From: Cristatella mucedo
Taxonomy: Eukaryota > Bryozoa > Phylactolaemata > Cristatellidae
Assembly: GCA_009760855.2 (NCBI GenBank)
Contig: WPIO01000321.1
Location: 1 to 64,000 of the forward strand
DNA: 64,000 bases
Direction: 5' to 3'
Shown in pieces: positions 60,001-64,000 of this stretch. Positions within the stretch are counted from its first letter, which is position 1. The number at the start of each line of letters is the position of its first letter. A program made the position numbers and the translations under genes. Below the pieces are notes generated by a model that made no database searches, had not been told where the DNA came from, and saw only the letters and a program-made list of their open reading frames with translations.

Positions 60001-63000
60001 GCTCCGACATGCAGATTGGAAGTTTCTAGATATTCCGCGATCTGCTCCGAACTCGTGCGAAACGTGTTATTTACGTGCGAAATGCTTTAAACATGGTGCA
60101 GCACTCTGCTGCCAGTCAGCACACGCTCCGACATGCAGATTTGAAGTTTCTACATATTCCGCGATCTGCTGCGAACTCGTGCGAAACGTGTTATTTACGT
60201 GCGAAATGCTTTAAACATGGTGCAGCACTCTGCTGCCAGTCAGTGCACGCTCCGAAATGCAGATTTGAAGTTTCTACATATTCCGCGATCTGCTGCAAAC
60301 TTGTGCGAAACGTGTTATTTACGTGCGAAATGCTTTAAACATGGTGCAGCACTCTGCTGCCAGTCAGCCCACGCTCCGACATGCAGATTTAAAGTTTCTA
60401 CATATTCCGCGATCTGCTGCGAACTCGTGCGAAACGTGTTATTTACGTGCGAAATGCTTTAAACATGGTGCAGCACTCTGCTGCCAGTCAGCGCACGCTC
60501 CGACATGCAGATTTGAAGTTTCTACATATTCCGCGATCTGCTGCGAACTCGTGCGAAACGTGTTATTTACGTGCGAAATGCTTTAAACATGGTGCAGCAC
60601 TCTGCTGCCAGTCAGTGCACGCTCCGACATGCAGATTTAAGTTTCTACATATTCCGCGATCTGCTGCAAACTCGTGCGAAACGTGTTATTTACGTGCGAA
60701 ATGCTTTAAACATGGTGCAGCACTCTGCTGCCAGTCAGCACACGCTCCGACAGGCAGATTTAAAGTTTCTACATATTCCGCGATCTGCTGCGAACTCGTG
60801 CGAAACGTGTTATTTACGTGCGAAATGCTTTAAACATGGTGCAGCACTCTGCTGCCAGTCAGCGCACGCTCCGACATGCAGATTTAAAGTTTCTACATAT
60901 TCCGCGATCTGCTGCGAACTTGTGCGAAACGTGTTATTTACGTGCGAAATGCTTTAAACATGGTGCAGCACTCTGCTGCAGTCAGGGCACGCTCCGACAT
61001 GCAGATTAGAAGTTTCTACATATTCCGCGATCTGCTGCGAACTTGTGCGAAACGTGTTATTTACGTGCGAAATGCTTTAAACATGGTGCAGCACTCTGCT
61101 GCCAGTCAGCACACGCTCCGAATGCAGATTTGAAGTTTCTACATATTCCGCGATCTGATGCGAACTTGTGCGAAACGTGTTATTTACGTGCGAAATGCTT
61201 TAAACATGGTGCAGCACTCTGCTGCCAGTCAGTGCACGCTCCGACATGCAGATTTGAAGTTTCTACATATTCCGCGATCTGCTGCGAAACTCGTGCGAAA
61301 CGTGTTATTTACGTGCGAAATGCTTTAAACATGGTGCAGCACTCTGCTGCCAGTCAGCGCACGCTCCGAAATGCAGATTGAAGTTTCTACATATTCCGCG
61401 ATCTGATGCGAACTCGTGCGAAACGTGTTATTTACGTGCGAAATGCTTTAAACATGGTGCAGCACTCTGCTGCCAGTCAGTGCACGCTCCGAAATGCAGA
61501 TTTGAAGTTTCTACATATTCCGCGATCTGCTGCGAACTTGTGCGAAACGTGTTATTTACGTGCGAAATGCTTTAAACATGGTGCAGCACTCTGCTGCCAG
61601 TCAGCGCACGCTCCGACATGCAGATTTGAAGTTTTCTAGATATTCCGCGATCTGCTCCGAACTTGTGCGAAACGTGTTATTTACGTGCGAAATGCTTTAA
61701 ACATGGTGCAGCACTCTGCTGCCAGTCAGCACACGCTCCGACATGCAGATTTAAAGTTTCTACAAAATGCTTTAAACATGGTGCAGCACTCTGCTGCCAG
61801 TCAGCACACGCTCCGAAATGCAGATTTGAAGTTTCTACATATTCCGCGATCTGCTGCAAACTCGTGCGAAACGTGTTATTTACGTGCGAAATGCTTTAAA
61901 CAAGGTGCAGCACTCTGCTGCTGCCAGTCAGCACACGCTCCGACATGCAGATTTGAAGTTTCTACATATTCCGCGATCTGCTGCAAACTCGTGCGAAACG
62001 TGTTATTTACGTGCGAAATGCTTTAAACATGGTGCAGCACTCTGCTGCCAGTCAGTGCACGCTCCGACATGCAGATTTGAAGTTTCTTCATATTCCGCGA
62101 TCTGCTGCGAACTCGTGCGAAACGTGTTATTTACGTGCGAAATGCTTTAAACATGGTGCAGCACTCTGCTGCCAGTCAGTGCACGCTCCGACATGCAGAT
62201 TTAAAGTTTCTACATATTCCGCGATCTGCTGCAAACTTGTGCGAAACGTGTTATTTACGTGCGAAATGCTTTAAACATGGTGCAGCACTCTGCTGCCAGT
62301 CAGCGCACGCTCCGACATGCAGATTTAAAGTTTCTACATATTCCGCGATCTGCTGCAAACTCGTGCGAAACGTGTTATTTACGTGCGAAATGCTTTAAAC
62401 ATGGTGCAGCACTCTGCTGCCAGTCAGCGCACGCTCCGACATGCAGATTTAAAGTTTCTACATATTCCGCGATCTGGTGCGAACTCGTGCGAAACGTGTT
62501 ATTTACGTGCGAAATGCTTTAAACATGGTGCAGCACTTTGTTGCCAGCAAGCGCACGCTCCGACATGCAGATTTAAAGTTTCTACATATTCCGCGATCTG
62601 CTGCAAACTCGTGCGAAACGTGTTATTTACGTGCGAAATGCTTTAAACATGGTGCAGCACTCTGCTGCCAGTCAGCACACGCTCCGACATGCAGATTTGA
62701 AGTTTCTACATATTCCGCGATCTGCTGCGAACTCGTGCGAAACGTGTTATTTACGTGCGAAATGCTTTAAACATGGTGCAGCACTCTGCTGCCAGTCAGT
62801 GCACGCTCCGACATGCAGATTTGAAGTTTCTACATATTCCGCGATCTGGTGCGAACTTGTGCGAAACGTGTTATTTACGTGCGAAATGCTTTAAACATGG
62901 TGCAGCACTCTGCTGCCAGTCAGCGCACGCTCCGAAATGCAGATTTTGAAGTTTCTACATATTCCGCGATCTGCTCTGAACTCGTGCGAAACGTGTTATT

Positions 63001-64000
63001 TACGTGCGAAATGCTTTAAACATGGTGCAGCACTCTGCTGCCAGTCAGCGCACGCTCCGAAATGCAGATTTGAAGTTTCTACATATTCCGCGATCTGATG
63101 CGAACTCGTGCGAAACGTGTTATTTACGTGCGAAATGCTTTAAACATGGTGCAGCACTCTGCTGCCAGTCAGCGCACGCTCCGACATGCAGATTTGAAGT
63201 TTCTAGATATTCCGCGATCTGCTGCGAACTCGTGCGAAACGTGTTATTTACGTGCGAAATGCTTTAAACATGGTGCAGCACTCTGCTGCCAGTCAGCGCA
63301 CGCTCCGACATGCAGATTTGAAGTTTCTACATATTCCGCGATCTGCTGCAAACTCGTGCGAAACGTGTTATTTACGTGCGAAATGCTTTAAACATGGTGC
63401 AGCACTCTGCTGCCAGTCAGCGCACGCTCCGACATGCAGATTTGAAGTTTCTACATATTCCGCGATCTGCTGCGAACTCGTGCGAAACGTGTTATTTACG
63501 TGCGAAATGCTTTAAACATGGTGCAGCACTCTGCTGCCAGTCAGCGCACGCTCCGACATGCAGATTTGAAGTTTCTACACATTCCGCGATCTGGTGCGAA
63601 CTCGTGCGAAACGTGTTATTTACGTGCGAAATGCTTTAAACATGGTGCAGCACTCTGCTGCACGTCAGTTCACCCTCCGACATGCAGATTGAAGTTTCTA
63701 CATATTCCGCGATCTGCTGCAAACTCGTGCGAAACGTGTTATTTACGTGCGAAATGCTTTAAACATGGTGCAGCACTCTGCTGCCAGTCAGTGCACGCTC
63801 CGACATGCAGATTTGAAGTTTCATAATATTCCGCGATCTGCTGCGAACTCGTGCGAAACGTGTTATTTACGTGCGAAATGCTTTAAACATGGTGCAGCAC
63901 TCTGCTGCCAGTCAGCGCACGCTCCGACATGCAGATTTGAAGTTTCTACATATTCCGCGATCTGCTGCAAACTCGTGCGAAACGTGTTATTTACGTGCGA
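57060..64000. repeat. Homogeneous satellite zone (right end)
   Basis: Some 56 mostly regular monomers with few linked variants; one alpha at 59,511 and one ACAGGCAGATTTAAAG hybrid at about 60,750. CGCTTCGAAATGTAG units near 36,008, 55,402 and 59,754 share an allele set. A CAGTCAGTCATGCACG unit of 127 bp lies at about 58,745. The array continues past 64,000 with no edge. Confidence 0.87.
61723..61797. repeat. Truncated monomer (75 bp)
   Basis: TTTCTACA is joined directly to AAATGCTTTAAAC near 61,764, deleting 49 bp that include the TTCCGCGATCT core and all three TGCGAA motifs. The next CAGTCAG follows 75 bp after the previous one. It is close to complementary in size to the 49 bp remnant at 11,840, but the breakpoints differ. 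Confidence 0.87.

Larger units (their letters stand above)
1..64000. repeat. 124 bp satellite DNA tandem array (spans the window)
   Basis: A single monomer family repeats head to tail for the whole window. The CAGTCAG motif that I take as monomer position 1 recurs at 1, 125 and so on, and anchored variants recur at whole multiples of 124 bp over kilobases. All copies have the same orientation; I saw no inverted segment. Landmarks, in monomer coordinates, are CACGCTCCGA (10-19), ATGCAGATTT (21-30), TTCCGCGATCT (45-55), CGTGCGAAA (66-74 and again 86-94), CTTTAAACATGG (97-108) and GCAGCACTCTGCTGC (110-124). Neighbouring monomers differ by only a few bases in regular zones. The hand-made consensus has C32, G29, A29 and T34 (49% GC). 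No unique flanking sequence is present, so neither edge of the array is visible. I do not recognise the family. A large eukaryotic heterochromatic satellite is the natural reading. Confidence 0.98.

Noticed and set aside
1-64000. CRISPR array
   Set aside because: A regular repeat can mimic one, but the whole 124 bp unit is conserved; there are no unique spacers between short repeats and no cas genes.
1-64000. tRNA, rRNA or 5S-derived origin of the satellite
   Set aside because: I looked for A-box and B-box promoter motifs (TGGCNNAGTGG, GGTTCGANTCC) and 5S internal promoter sequence; the nearest strings in the monomer match too poorly to support descent from an RNA gene.
1-64000. Telomere-type repeats or an array edge
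   Set aside because: No short G-rich telomeric repeat and no transition to unique sequence occurs; both ends of the window are ordinary monomers.
1-64000. Inverted array segments (orientation switches)
   Set aside because: The landmark motifs CTCCGACATGCAG and TTCCGCGATCT were seen only in plus orientation along the whole window.

Overview
The whole 64 kb window is one uninterrupted head-to-tail tandem array of a satellite DNA with a 124 bp monomer (about 516 copies). I see no gene, RNA gene, transposon, CRISPR array or other unique sequence on either strand. Position 1 falls exactly on the monomer boundary I use (the CAGTCAG motif), and the array runs off both ends, so its true length is unknown. 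An array this long and this homogeneous, with no coding content and with multi-monomer higher-order structure, points to a eukaryotic nuclear genome in a heterochromatic setting (centromeric, pericentromeric or subtelomeric). That is inference. I do not recognise the family and cannot name the species. The hand-derived consensus is about 49% GC and has 11 CpG per 124 bp, about 1.5 times expectation. This argues against long exposure to CpG methylation and decay, or for recent amplification.

Layout: 1-570 regular; 571-1,200 irregular, low-fidelity monomers; 1,201-9,400 regular and fairly homogeneous; 9,400-10,450 first block of diverged, linked variants; 10,450-13,000 mixed; 13,000-17,570 rich in higher-order repeats (HOR); 17,570-20,530 mixed; 20,530-22,080 HOR; 22,080-27,000 homogeneous; 27,000-28,960 very irregular, with monomers lengthened to about 142 bp; 28,960-30,130 transitional; 30,130-34,980 mixed; 34,980-37,460 HOR; 37,460-40,440 mixed; 40,440-45,760 HOR; 45,760-49,900 mixed; 49,900-57,060 HOR; 57,060-64,000 regular.

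The best structure in the window is a mosaic higher-order repeat. Five or six recognisable monomer subtypes, here named alpha, epsilon, beta, zeta, delta and gamma, recur in that order. A complete six-monomer unit is exactly 744 bp (for example 36,245-36,988, and phase-shifted at 15,240-15,983). Shorter 4- and 5-monomer versions sit beside it. Larger segments have been copied at offsets of 1,860, 8,308, 8,315, 8,724 and 13,036 bp. Each monomer also carries a perfect 6 bp-stem hairpin and three helically phased TGCGAA motifs.

The many open reading frames of 60-280 codons are by-products of the repeat (124 = 3 x 41 + 1, so the frame rotates with each monomer). They should not be annotated as genes.
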